This document shows, one piece after another, positions 50,758 to 59,221 of a stretch of DNA of 64,000 nt. Under the pieces are notes generated by a model. It did no database searches. It worked only from the letters and a program-made list of their open reading frames with translations, and was not told where the DNA came from. Positions within the stretch are counted from its first letter, which is position 1, and each line of letters begins with the position of its first letter. The translations under genes and the position numbers were made by a program. Source of the DNA: Microbacterium oxydans (GTDB lineage: Bacteria; Actinomycetota; Actinomycetes; Actinomycetales; Microbacteriaceae). The stretch lies in the NCBI RefSeq assembly GCF_900095745.1, contig NZ_FMIR01000014.1:1-64000 (forward strand), given 5' to 3'.

Positions 50758-52053
50758 TCAGGCGCCGACGTGCGCGCCCCTCCAGGTGTAGGCCGCAATG
50801 GTGTCGGCCTTCATCTCCATGCCGTTGCCCGGTGCCGTCGGCGCCATGTAGGAGCCACCCCGGATGTCGGTCGGCACGACGAAGTGCTCGTGCAGGTGGT
50901 CGACGAACTCGATCATGCGGCCCTCACGGGTGCCGGTGACGGCGACGAAGTCGAACATCGACAGGTGCTGCACCGCTTCGCACAGACCCACCCCACCCGC
51001 GTGCGGGCACACCGGAACGCCGAACTTGGCGGCGAGCAGCAGGTTGGCGATGTTCTCGTTGACGCCGCCGACGCGCACGGCATCGATCTGCATGACGGAG
51101 ATGGCATCCGCCTGCAGCAGTTGCTTGAAGATGACACGGTTCTGGGCGTGCTCGCCGGTGGCGACGCGGATCGGTGCCACACCTCGAGCGATCTCGGCGT
51201 GACCAAGGACGTCGTCGGGGCTGGTCGGCTCCTCGATCCACGCGGGGTGGAACTCGGCGAGCGCGTTCACCCACTCGATCGCCTCCGACACCTCCCAGCG
51301 CTGATTCGCGTCGATCGCGATCGGGAAGTCCGGTCCGCACACCTCGCGGGCTTTGCGGAAGCGGCGGATGTCGTCCTGCAGGTCGGCGCCGACCTTGAGC
51401 TTGATCTGCGTGAAGCCGTCGGCCATGGCCTCGCGGGCGAGCCGTTCGAGCTTCTCGTCGGAGTATCCGAGCCAGCCGGGACTCGTGGTGTAGCCCGGAT
51501 ACCCGGTGGCGAGCAGCTGCTGCTCCCGCTCGGCGCGGCCCGGTTCCGCGGCGCGCAGGATCTCGAGGGCGTCCTCGCGGGTGAGCGCGTTCGTGAGGTA
51601 GCGGAAGTCGACGAGGTCGACGAGCTGTTCCGGGGTCATCCGGGCGAGCAGCTGCCACAGGGGCAGTCCCGCGCGCTTGGCCTTGATGTCCCACAGGGCG
51701 TTGATGACCGCGCCGATGGCCATGTGCATGACGCCCTTCTCGGGGCCGAGCCAGCGCAGCTGCGAGTCGCCGATGATCTCGCGGAAGGTGCCGCCCATGT
51801 CGTCGAGCAGCGGCTCGAGCTCGCGGCCGACGAGGTGGTCCGCGAGCGCGTCGATCCCGGCGACCTGCACGTCGTTGCCGCGGCCGATCGTGAAGACGAA
51901 CGCGTGCCCCTCGATGCCGTCGTGGGCGTCCGTGCGCACGATCACGTACGCGGCGGAGTAGTCGGGGTCGGGGTTCATCGCGTCCGAACCATCCAGGCTC
52001 AACGACGTGGGGAAGCGGATGTCGGTGGTGTCGAGGGCGACGATACGGGTCAC
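50758..52053 (-). CDS. L-fuconate dehydratase (enolase superfamily)
   Basis: 431 residues. [14 protein letters not shown] holds the catalytic Lys, [20 protein letters not shown] and RVATGEH give the metal ligands, and [15 protein letters not shown] carries the His. The [16 protein letters not shown] and [15 protein letters not shown] segments are specific for fuconate dehydratases. It dehydrates L-fuconate to 2-keto-3-deoxy-L-fuconate. It is divergent from the hydrolase gene and shares its operator. Confidence 0.93.
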   Translation of the reverse strand: MTRIVALDTTDIRFPTSLSLDGSDAMNPDPDYSAAYVIVRTDAHDGIEGHAFVFTIGRGNDVQVAGIDALADHLVGRELEPLLDDMGGTFREIIGDSQLRWLGPEKGVMHMAIGAVINALWDIKAKRAGLPLWQLLARMTPEQLVDLVDFRYLTNALTREDALEILRAAEPGRAEREQQLLATGYPGYTTSPGWLGYSDEKLERLAREAMADGFTQIKLKVGADLQDDIRRFRKAREVCGPDFPIAIDANQRWEVSEAIEWVNALAEFHPAWIEEPTSPDDVLGHAEIARGVAPIRVATGEHAQNRVIFKQLLQADAISVMQIDAVRVGGVNENIANLLLAAKFGVPVCPHAGGVGLCEAVQHLSMFDFVAVTGTREGRMIEFVDHLHEHFVVPTDIRGGSYMAPTAPGNGMEMKADTIAAYTWRGAHVGA

Positions 52054-52097
52054 GGGGGTCCTCTCCGTGCACGGCGGATCTCTTCCGTGCGGATACC

Positions 52098-52131
52098 TTG
52101 GAGTGTAAACATCCGATGTCTATACTGTCAA
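52098..52131. promoter_or_regulatory. Divergent promoters of the fuconate genes with shared operator
   Basis: Rightward: TTGGAG (52098-52103), 17 bp, TATACT (52121-52126). Leftward: TTGACA (52131-52126), 18 bp, TACACT (52107-52102). ACATCCGATGT (52109-52119), a 5+1+5 palindrome, fills the common spacer, so one bound repressor would block both. The same 11-mer recurs at 52263-52273 inside the next gene. Confidence 0.65.
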
Positions 52132-52177
52132 CGAGACGGGCCGCAGCGTCGTGGCCTCCCCACCGATCAGGAGAATC

Positions 52178-53038
52178 ATGAAGTTCGCGCGGCTCGGCAC
52201 CCCCGGCACGGAGATCCCCGTCCTCGTAGAAGGGGGCCGCTACCTCGACCTCCGCCCCCTGACATCCGATGTGAACGGCGACTTCCTCGAGAGCGACTTC
52301 GTCGCCAGGGTCGCGGCCGCCCGCGATGCCGGGGAGCTTCCGGAACTCGCGGATACCGCGACGATGCGCATCGGCGCACCGATCGCCCGCCCCAGCGCCG
52401 TGATCTGCATCGGCATGAACTATGCGGCCCACGCCGCTGAGTCGGGTTCGGAGCCGCCCACCATCCCCATCCTCTTCCTCAAGACGCCCAACACTGTGGT
52501 CGGCCCGGACGACTCGGTGACGATCCCCCGCGGCAGCGAGAAGACCGACTGGGAGGTCGAGCTCGGCATCGTGATCGGCGCCCGCGCGGCCTACCTCGAC
52601 TCCCCCGAGGAGTCGCTCGCCCATGTGGCCGGCTTCGTCGCCGCCAACGACGTCTCCGAGCGGGCGTTCCAGATCGAGGTGTCGGGCGGGCAGTGGTCCA
52701 AGGGCAAGATCGCCCCGGGATTCAACCCCACGGGACCGTGGCTCGTCACACCCGACGAGGTCGACCACCACGCGCTCGGACTGCGCAGCTTCGTGAACGG
52801 TGAGCCGCGGCAGGACTCGAACACGAGCGACATGATCTTCACGGTCGAGCACATCGTGCACCACCTGTCGCAGTACGTGACGCTCGAGCCGGGAGACCTG
52901 ATCCTCACCGGCACCCCGCAGGGCGTCGCGCTCTCGGGCAAGTACCCCTACCTCGCACCCGGCGATGTGGTCGAGATCGAGATCGACGGCCTCGGCCGCC
53001 AGCGACAGGAGTTCGTGGCATGGGAGGCACAGAAGTGA
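52178..53038 (+). CDS. Fumarylacetoacetate-hydrolase family, 2,4-diketo-3-deoxy-L-fuconate hydrolase
   Basis: 286 residues. ICIGMNYAAHAAESGSEPP, ILFLKTPNTVVGPDDSVTIP, DWEVELGIVIG and DLILTGTPQGVAL are the FAH-family metal and substrate elements. In the L-fucose pathway it cleaves 2,4-diketo-3-deoxy-L-fuconate to pyruvate and lactate. AGGAG precedes ATG 52178. It overlaps the dehydrogenase gene (GTGA). Confidence 0.9.
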   Translation: MKFARLGTPGTEIPVLVEGGRYLDLRPLTSDVNGDFLESDFVARVAAARDAGELPELADTATMRIGAPIARPSAVICIGMNYAAHAAESGSEPPTIPILFLKTPNTVVGPDDSVTIPRGSEKTDWEVELGIVIGARAAYLDSPEESLAHVAGFVAANDVSERAFQIEVSGGQWSKGKIAPGFNPTGPWLVTPDEVDHHALGLRSFVNGEPRQDSNTSDMIFTVEHIVHHLSQYVTLEPGDLILTGTPQGVALSGKYPYLAPGDVVEIEIDGLGRQRQEFVAWEAQK

Positions 53039-53784
53039 GTGCACTGAACGGGCTGGTGGCGATCGTCACCGGCGGAGCATCCGGAATCGGCGCAGCGATC
53101 GCGCAGCGTCTGCACGCCGACGGGGCGACCATCGCGGTGCTCGACCGCGACACCGCCGGCGCCGACCCCGCCTTCGCGGCCTTCACCGCCGACGTCTCGG
53201 ATCGCACGAGCGTCGACATGGCGGTCGCGGCGGTGGCCGAGCGGTTCGGGCGCGTCGACATCGTCGTGAACAATGCCGGGATCGGCGCGCAAGGTGACGT
53301 CGCCGCGAACGACGACGACGAGTGGGCACGGGTGCTCTCGATCAACGTGACCGGCATCGCCCGCGTGACCGCGGCCGCACTGCCCTGGCTGCGGAAGTCG
53401 CCTGCCGCGGCGGTCTGCAACACCGCATCCATCGCCTCCACCACCGGACTCCCGCAGCGGGCGCTGTACAGCGCGTCGAAGGGAGCCGTCTCGGCGCTGA
53501 CCCGCGCGATGGCGGCCGACCACCTGCGCGAGGGCATCCGAGTGAACGCGGTCAACCCCGGCACGGCCGACACCCCGTGGGTCGGGCGCCTGCTGGATTC
53601 GGCCGTCGACCCCGCGGCCGAACGCGCCGCGCTCGAGGCCCGCCAGCCGCACGGGCGGCTCGTCGACCCCGATGAGGTGGCCGCCGCGGTCGCCTACCTC
53701 GTGAGCCCCGCCGCCGGTTCGACGACCGGCACGTCCATCGAGGTCGACGGCGGCATGGCACGGTTGCGGCTTCGCGCGGAGTGA
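53035..53784 (+). CDS. SDR family 2-keto-3-deoxy-L-fuconate dehydrogenase
   Basis: 249 residues of classical SDR: nucleotide motif VTGGASGIG near 12-20, NNAGIG, catalytic Ser in NTASIASTTG, Tyr-x3-Lys in YSASKGA, and the C-terminal DGGMARLRLRAE. It oxidises 2-keto-3-deoxy-L-fuconate to the 2,4-diketo acid used by the neighbouring hydrolase. GTG 53035 overlaps that gene's stop, with GGGAGG 7 nt before it. Confidence 0.92.
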   Translation: MSALNGLVAIVTGGASGIGAAIAQRLHADGATIAVLDRDTAGADPAFAAFTADVSDRTSVDMAVAAVAERFGRVDIVVNNAGIGAQGDVAANDDDEWARVLSINVTGIARVTAAALPWLRKSPAAAVCNTASIASTTGLPQRALYSASKGAVSALTRAMAADHLREGIRVNAVNPGTADTPWVGRLLDSAVDPAAERAALEARQPHGRLVDPDEVAAAVAYLVSPAAGSTTGTSIEVDGGMARLRLRAE

Positions 53785-53797
53785 GTTCCGCGCGACG

Positions 53798-54772
53798 TCA
53801 GCCGCGGTTGCCGCGGAACCAGCCCCGGATGCCGTGACGCGGAGGCTCCGCGGTCGGCGCCTGCGGCCGGGCATCCGTGCGATAGAACTGCTCGGCGGTG
53901 GTCCAGAAGATCGCGTCGAGGTCATGGCCCCGCGCATCCGCCCAGGCGATCACCGTGTCGGCCCAGCGCGTGCGGGCCGTGGCCTGGTAGGTCGGCGAGC
54001 CGTCCTCCGGTGCGTGCGGGTCGTCGTCCTCGGCCGGTCCGATGACCGAGACGGGCCAGTCGCTCCCCCACATCAGCCGCTCGATCCCGAACGCATCGGC
54101 CGCCACATCGAGGAACGGGATCAGCTGCGCCGCGTCCCAGTCCCCGCCGGCCTCGCCGGGCAGACCCGAGAGCTTGCAGAAGGTGTTCGGATGCCGCGCC
54201 AGCTCGGTCAGGTCGCGGGCCCATTCCGGGGTCGGCGCCAGCGGAGCCGCGGCCGTGCCCACGGCGGGCTTCCCCAGATGATCGAGTACGAGCCGCAGCT
54301 CTGGGATGGCTCCGGCGAGGCGGGCGACATCCGGCAGCTGCGCGGCGCGCACGCACGCGTCGAAGGTCAGACCGCGCGCGGCGACCTCGCGCGCGCCGGT
54401 CACGAAGGCCGCCGACACCGCCAGCCCGTCGGGCTCGCCCTGCAGGTTGTGCCGCACGCCGACGACGAGCGGCTCGGCCGCGAGACCTTCGAGGTGCGCG
54501 ACCGTGTCGGTCCCCCGGTCGAGGCGGATGCCGGCGACGATGCCGACCACTCCGAGCGCGGGCGCGAGCCCTGCGACCCAGAGCACCTCATCGAGGAAGT
54601 CGTCGTCGACGGTCCCGGCCTGCACGAACACGCACTTCTCGGTCTCGGCGCGCTCCAGGCGGGCGTGCTCGAGTTCCAGGTCGGCGAACCGGTACGCCAT
54701 CGGGCCTTCGAGCCACGTGTAGGTCAGTGCCTCCGGATCCCACAGGTGCAGATGTGCATCGAGAACTCGCAT
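53798..54772 (-). CDS. Amidohydrolase-2 family lactonase, probable L-fuconolactonase
   Basis: 324 residues. The HxH motif in VLDAHLHLWDP, DHLGKPAVG and MWGSDWPVSVIG are the metal-binding elements of the amidohydrolase_2 family that includes L-fucono-1,5-lactonase and L-rhamnono-lactonase. Its position in the fuconate cluster supports hydrolysis of L-fuconolactone to L-fuconate. ATG 54772 has GAGGGG directly before it. It is convergent to the dehydrogenase gene. Confidence 0.88.
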   Translation of the reverse strand: MRVLDAHLHLWDPEALTYTWLEGPMAYRFADLELEHARLERAETEKCVFVQAGTVDDDFLDEVLWVAGLAPALGVVGIVAGIRLDRGTDTVAHLEGLAAEPLVVGVRHNLQGEPDGLAVSAAFVTGAREVAARGLTFDACVRAAQLPDVARLAGAIPELRLVLDHLGKPAVGTAAAPLAPTPEWARDLTELARHPNTFCKLSGLPGEAGGDWDAAQLIPFLDVAADAFGIERLMWGSDWPVSVIGPAEDDDPHAPEDGSPTYQATARTRWADTVIAWADARGHDLDAIFWTTAEQFYRTDARPQAPTAEPPRHGIRGWFRGNRG

Positions 54773-54818
54773 CCCCTCATCCTGCCGCAGACATCGGAGC
54801 AATCGCTAGGATGACGCC

Positions 54819-55496
54819 ATGGCTGTGACGGATGACGCGATCGCGAAGATCAAGGCGATGATCGTGTCGGGCGAGCTGGCCCCCGGCGATCGTCTGCCTC
54901 CGGAGAAGGAACTCTCCGAGCGGCTCGGTCTCTCGCGCAGCTCGATGCGCGAGGCGGTCAAGGCGCTCGAGGTCATCCGCGTGCTCGACGTGCGGCGCGG
55001 CGACGGCACCTACGTGACGAGTCTCGAGCCGCACCTGCTGCTGGAGGCGATCTCGTTCGTCGTCGACATGCACGACGACGACTCGATGCTCGAGATCTTC
55101 GCCGTGCGCCGGATGCTGGAGTCGCAGGCATCGGGCCTCGCCGCCACGCTGGGCACCGACGAGCAGATCGCCGAGCTGCAGCGCGAGGTCGAGGGTGTGG
55201 ATGCCTCCGTCAGCATCGAGGAGCTCGTCGACCACGACATCCGGTTCCACCGCGAGATCGTGGCGATGGCGGGCAATGCGTACCTCGCGAGCCTGATCGA
55301 GCACCTGAGCAGCCAGACCGTGCGCGCCCGCGCCTGGCGCGGACTCACCGAGACGGGCGCCGTCGAGCGCACCCTGTCGGAGCACCGGGCGATCGCCGAC
55401 GCGGTCGCCCAGCGCGACCCCGCACTGGCGACCTCGCTGACGACCGCGCACATCGCGGGCATCGAGCGCTGGCTGCGCCACGCGACGGCACCCTGA
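54819..55496 (+). CDS. FadR-type GntR regulator of the fuconate cluster
   Basis: 225 residues: winged helix (MIVSGELAPGDRLPPEKEL, ERLGLSRSSMREAVKALEV, DGTYVTSLEP) and an FCD domain (about 90-215) with the metal-binding DIRFHREIVAMAGN. ATG 54819 follows TAGGAT by 6 nt; GACATCGGA (54790-54798), found also in the fuconate operator, lies just upstream, hinting at autoregulation. Confidence 0.93.
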   Translation: MAVTDDAIAKIKAMIVSGELAPGDRLPPEKELSERLGLSRSSMREAVKALEVIRVLDVRRGDGTYVTSLEPHLLLEAISFVVDMHDDDSMLEIFAVRRMLESQASGLAATLGTDEQIAELQREVEGVDASVSIEELVDHDIRFHREIVAMAGNAYLASLIEHLSSQTVRARAWRGLTETGAVERTLSEHRAIADAVAQRDPALATSLTTAHIAGIERWLRHATAP

Positions 55497-55572
55497 GCGG
55501 TTCCGGCCGCCCCGGCACCCGGACGCAGAAGTGGGTCTGACGGCACCACGGTGAGAGGTGTAGCTTCACCGC

Positions 55573-55929
55573 ATGATCACCGACGATCCCACGCTCACCA
55601 ACCCCGACCACTACCGCACCCTCTGGGAGAACGAGCACGTCCGCGTGCTCGAATACACCGACGTCCCCGGCGACAGGACGACGCCGCACGACCATCCCAA
55701 CAGCGTCATGGTCACCCTCAGCGACTTCTCCCGTCGCCTCAGCGCCGGTGAGCGGACGTTCGACACGGCCCTCACCTCCGGGCAGGCGGTCTGGATACCC
55801 GCGCAGCGTCACTCCGGCGAGAACACCGGGACGACGCCGACGCACACGATACTCGTCGAACTCAAGGGCGATGCGGCCGGCGAACCGATGGCATCGACAC
55901 TCGGGCCGGAACATCCCGCCGAGGGGTGA
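55573..55929 (+). CDS. Cupin-fold protein
   Basis: 118 residues. [20 protein letters not shown] gives a His-containing first cupin motif, and [21 protein letters not shown] the second. TAGCTT lies 6 nt before ATG 55573, leaderless style. A small cytoplasmic cupin of unknown role. Confidence 0.75.
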   Translation: MITDDPTLTNPDHYRTLWENEHVRVLEYTDVPGDRTTPHDHPNSVMVTLSDFSRRLSAGERTFDTALTSGQAVWIPAQRHSGENTGTTPTHTILVELKGDAAGEPMASTLGPEHPAEG

Positions 55930-55972
55930 GCACACCCGGATGATCGACGAGGCGGCCGATAGTCTCGAGGGT

Positions 55973-57031
55973 ATGAGCGACTGGACCAGCACCGCGATCG
56001 CCCTGCTGGAAGCCGACGCGAACCGCAGTGCCGACACGCACCTGCACCTCTTCCCGCTGCCGCCCGAGTGGGGCATCGATCTGTATCTCAAGGACGAGTC
56101 GGTCCACCCGACCGGTTCGCTCAAGCACCGCCTGGCGCGCTCGCTCCTGCTCTACGGACTGGTCAACGGCCGCATCCGGGAGGACACCACGCTCGTCGAG
56201 TCGTCGAGCGGATCGACCGCCGTCTCCGAGGCGTACTTCGCCCGCATGCTGGGGCTGCCGTTCATCACGGTGGTGCCGCGCTCGACCGTGCAGGAGAAGA
56301 TCGACCTCATCGAGTTCTACGGCGGCACCTGCCACTTCGTCGACCGCGCCGAAGACATGTCGCCCGAGGCGCAGCGCCTCGCGTCCGACTGCACCGGCCA
56401 CTACCTCGACCAGTTCACGTTCGCCGAGCGCGCGACCGACTGGCGGGGCAACAACAACATCGCGGAGAGCGTGTTCAGTCAGCTCGCGCAGGAGCGGCAT
56501 CCGATCCCCACCTGGATCGTGACCGGCGCCGGAACCGGCGGCACGAGCGCGACGTTCGGGCGGTACGTGAAGTACCGCCGCCACGAGACGCGCATCGCCG
56601 TGGTCGACCCCGAGGGCTCGGCGTTCTACGACGGCTGGGCAGGCACGGTCGATCCGCCCGCCGGACGCCCGAGCCGCATCGAGGGCATCGGCCGGCCGCA
56701 GGTCGAGGCCTCGTTCGTGCCCACCGTGATCGACGAGATGATCCGGGTGCCGGATGCCGGGTCGATCGCCGCGATCCGGATGCTGCGCGAGCGCACCCTG
56801 CACTGGGCCGGCGGCTCGACCGGCACGAACCTGTACGGCGCGTTCCAGCTGATCGCCCGGATGCGGGCCGCGGGCGAGACCGGCAGCGTCGTCACTCTGA
56901 TCTGCGACAGCGGCGTCCGGTACGCGGGCACGTACTACTCGGACGAATGGGTCGCGGCGCAGGGCTGGGACCTCGCCCCGCATCGCGCGCGGCTCGATCG
57001 GTTCCTGGAATCGGGCGTCTGGGGCGAGTGA
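55973..57031 (+). CDS. PLP-dependent cysteine desulfhydrase / cysteine synthase family
   Basis: 352 residues of fold-type II PLP enzymes. The PLP lysine is in [35 protein letters not shown] and [15 protein letters not shown] bind the substrate and phosphate. This form, with a longer [11 protein letters not shown] segment, matches mycobacterial Cds1-like L-cysteine desulfhydrases (H2S-forming) better than O-acetylserine sulfhydrylases. ATG 55973 follows TAGTCT by 7 nt. Not linked to sulfate assimilation genes here. Confidence 0.85.
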   Translation: MSDWTSTAIALLEADANRSADTHLHLFPLPPEWGIDLYLKDESVHPTGSLKHRLARSLLLYGLVNGRIREDTTLVESSSGSTAVSEAYFARMLGLPFITVVPRSTVQEKIDLIEFYGGTCHFVDRAEDMSPEAQRLASDCTGHYLDQFTFAERATDWRGNNNIAESVFSQLAQERHPIPTWIVTGAGTGGTSATFGRYVKYRRHETRIAVVDPEGSAFYDGWAGTVDPPAGRPSRIEGIGRPQVEASFVPTVIDEMIRVPDAGSIAAIRMLRERTLHWAGGSTGTNLYGAFQLIARMRAAGETGSVVTLICDSGVRYAGTYYSDEWVAAQGWDLAPHRARLDRFLESGVWGE

Positions 57032-57054
57032 CGGCGTCGGGCTACGCTGGCCGC

Positions 57055-57570
57055 ATGACAACTCTGATCCTCACCGTCGCGGGTGCAGACCGTCCTGGCC
57101 TCGTGGCCGCTGTCGCCGATGTCGTCGAGGCGCACGGTGGCAACTGGGAGAACAGCTCGCTGGCGGAGCTCGCCGGCACGTTCGCGGGCGTGATCGAGGT
57201 CTCGGTGTCGGAAGACCGGGCACCCGAACTGAGCTCCGCGCTGCGCGGGCTCCAGGGGCAGGGACTGCTGACTCTCGCCGTGCTCACCGGGACGCCGGAT
57301 GCGGATGCCGCCGACGATCGGCTGCTCGAGATCCAGGTGCTCGGCAACGACCGACCCGGCATCGTGCGCGAGGTCTCTGCCGTTCTGAGCGCCCACGCGC
57401 TGAGCATCGAGGAGCTCGCCACCGAGACCCGGGATGCGGCCATGGCCGGCGGCCGCCTGTTCGAGGCATCCGTCTCCGCGAAGGTGCCGGCATCCGTCGA
57501 CCTGGATGCGCTGCGCGACGACCTCGAGCGCCTCGCCGCCGAGATCCAGGTCGACATCACCCTCGGCTGA
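57055..57570 (+). CDS. Tandem ACT-domain protein, GcvR-like
   Basis: 171 residues with two ACT domains (about 1-75, VAGADRPGLVAAVADVVEAHGGN; and 85-165, VLGNDRPGIVREVSAVLSAH). This is the arrangement of the glycine cleavage regulator GcvR and of formyltetrahydrofolate deformylase N-termini; a catalytic domain is lacking. It binds an amino acid, probably glycine or serine. ATG 57055 follows TACGCT by 6 nt. A strong hairpin follows. Confidence 0.85.
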   Translation: MTTLILTVAGADRPGLVAAVADVVEAHGGNWENSSLAELAGTFAGVIEVSVSEDRAPELSSALRGLQGQGLLTLAVLTGTPDADAADDRLLEIQVLGNDRPGIVREVSAVLSAHALSIEELATETRDAAMAGGRLFEASVSAKVPASVDLDALRDDLERLAAEIQVDITLG

Positions 57571-57602
57571 CCGGGACCCGACCGAGCTACCCCCAGACAA
57601 CG

Positions 57603-57636
57603 AGAAGGCCGCCGTTCCGAGGAACGGCGGCCTTCT
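57603..57636. terminator. Perfect 16-bp hairpin terminator
   Basis: AGAAGGCCGCCGTTCC (57603-57618) pairs exactly with GGAACGGCGGCCTTCT (57621-57636) around GA; it is between convergent genes. Confidence 0.88.
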
Positions 57637-57648
57637 GCGTGTCTGGCC

Positions 57649-58662
57649 TCAGGTCAGGCGCGCCTTCGGCGACACCGAGTACGTGTGCTCGGCGTCGCGG
57701 TTGACCGCGTCGCCCAGGGCCGTGTCGATCGCGGCCAGGGTGTCGGCGTCGAGCTTCACGCCCGAGGCCTTGACCGTTTCGGCGAGCTGCTCGGGACGCG
57801 AGGCTCCGACCAGCGCGGCCGCGACGTTCGGGTTCTGCAGCACCCACGCGATCGCGAGCTGCGGCATCGAGAGACCTGCCTGCTCGGCGATCGGCTTCAG
57901 GCGCTGGACGGCGGTGAGGATGTCGTCCTGCAGGAAGCTCTTGATGAAGTCGGCGCCGCTGTGCGGGTCAGTTGCGCGCGAGCCCTCGGGCACCGGCTGA
58001 CCGGGCAGGTACTTGCCGCTGAGCACGCCCTGCGCCATGGGCGACCAGACGATCTGCGAGATCCCCAGCTCTTCGGATGCCGGCACGACCTTGCCCTCGA
58101 TCACGCGCCACAGCATGGAGTACTGCGGCTGGTTCGAGATGAGCTGGATGCCGAGCTGCTTCGCCAGCGCGTGCCCCTCGCGCAGCTGCTCGGCGGTCCA
58201 CTCGGAAACGCCGATGTAGAGCGCCTTGCCCTGGCGGACGACGTCGGCGAACGCCTGGAACGTCTCTTCGAGCGGAGTCTCGTAGTCGAAGCGGTGCGCC
58301 TGGTACAGGTCGACGTAGTCGGTGCCGAGGCGCTGCAGCGAGCCGTTGATCGACTCGAAGATGTGCTTGCGGCTCAGGCCGGTGTCGTTCGGGCCCTTGG
58401 GGCCGGTCGGGAAGTAGACCTTCGTGAAGATCTCGAGCCCCTCGCGGCGCTGTCCTTCCAGAGCCTTGCCGAGCACGACCTCCGCCGCCGTGTTGGCGTA
58501 GGTGTCAGCGGTGTCGAAGGTGGTGATTCCGGCATCCAGTGCGGCGCGCACGGTCTTGACGGCGGCGTCGTCACCGACCTGCGAGGCGTGGGTGACCCAG
58601 TTGCCGTAGGTGATCTCCGAGACCTTGAGACCGCTGTTGCCGAGATAGCGATAGTTGACCAT
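57649..58662 (-). CDS. Aldo/keto reductase, potassium-channel-beta-like
   Basis: 337 residues of the AKR superfamily. MVNYRYLGNSGLKVSEITYG and FDTADTYANTAAEVVLGKAL carry the catalytic Asp and Tyr, and QISNQPQYSMLWR-type segment LISNQPQYSML the substrate side. The final VGASRPEQLAETVKASG binds NADP. The physiological substrate, probably an aldehyde, is unknown. A role as the missing L-fucose dehydrogenase of the fuconate cluster is possible but not supported beyond proximity. Confidence 0.88.
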   Translation of the reverse strand: MVNYRYLGNSGLKVSEITYGNWVTHASQVGDDAAVKTVRAALDAGITTFDTADTYANTAAEVVLGKALEGQRREGLEIFTKVYFPTGPKGPNDTGLSRKHIFESINGSLQRLGTDYVDLYQAHRFDYETPLEETFQAFADVVRQGKALYIGVSEWTAEQLREGHALAKQLGIQLISNQPQYSMLWRVIEGKVVPASEELGISQIVWSPMAQGVLSGKYLPGQPVPEGSRATDPHSGADFIKSFLQDDILTAVQRLKPIAEQAGLSMPQLAIAWVLQNPNVAAALVGASRPEQLAETVKASGVKLDADTLAAIDTALGDAVNRDAEHTYSVSPKARLT

Positions 58663-58716
58663 GGAACAACGCTACTGGCTGCGTGTGATGACGGGGCTGG
58701 ATGCCGGCATCCGCCG

Positions 58717-59211
58717 TCATGCGGGAGCGACGACCGTCCGCCGGCGCATCAGCATCACGAGGGGGACGACGACGAGCGCGACGCCGGCGACGAGGCTCAC
58801 GGCATAGAGCGGTCGCGCCCAGGGCGAGTAGTCCCCGCCGCTGATCCCGAACGTGTCGGCGAGGCTCATTCCCACGCCGAACGACGCGGCGAAGTAGCCG
58901 AACGCACCGAGCATCAGCAGCGCCAGGAAGCTCATCACGGGAACCATCGGATGTGCGCGCCCGCGGATCGAGGCGATCGCGACCACCACCGCCAGCACCA
59001 CGCCGATACCGAGGATGAAGGCCACCGGCTCCCACAGGAGGACCTCGCCCGCAGCATCCATCTCGGCGCGGATCTCGTCGAGCATGCGCCCGGGAACGGC
59101 GGCGAGCGGATTGAGCACGAGGATCTGCACCGCGGCCACCGCCGCGTATGCCGTGATGGCGAGCACGCCGATGATCGAGATCCAGAGTGTCCGGCGCGGC
59201 TGCGGTGTCAT
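58717..59211 (-). CDS. Small membrane protein, unknown
   Basis: 164 residues with four membrane helices (about 10-32, 60-80, 92-112, 130-152) and a basic tail RRRTVVAPA. ATG 59211 follows TAGGAT by 7 nt. No family recognised. It follows the MocR gene with 10 bp between. Confidence 0.7.
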   Translation of the reverse strand: MTPQPRRTLWISIIGVLAITAYAAVAAVQILVLNPLAAVPGRMLDEIRAEMDAAGEVLLWEPVAFILGIGVVLAVVVAIASIRGRAHPMVPVMSFLALLMLGAFGYFAASFGVGMSLADTFGISGGDYSPWARPLYAVSLVAGVALVVVPLVMLMRRRTVVAPA

Positions 59212-59221
59212 GCGGGACATC

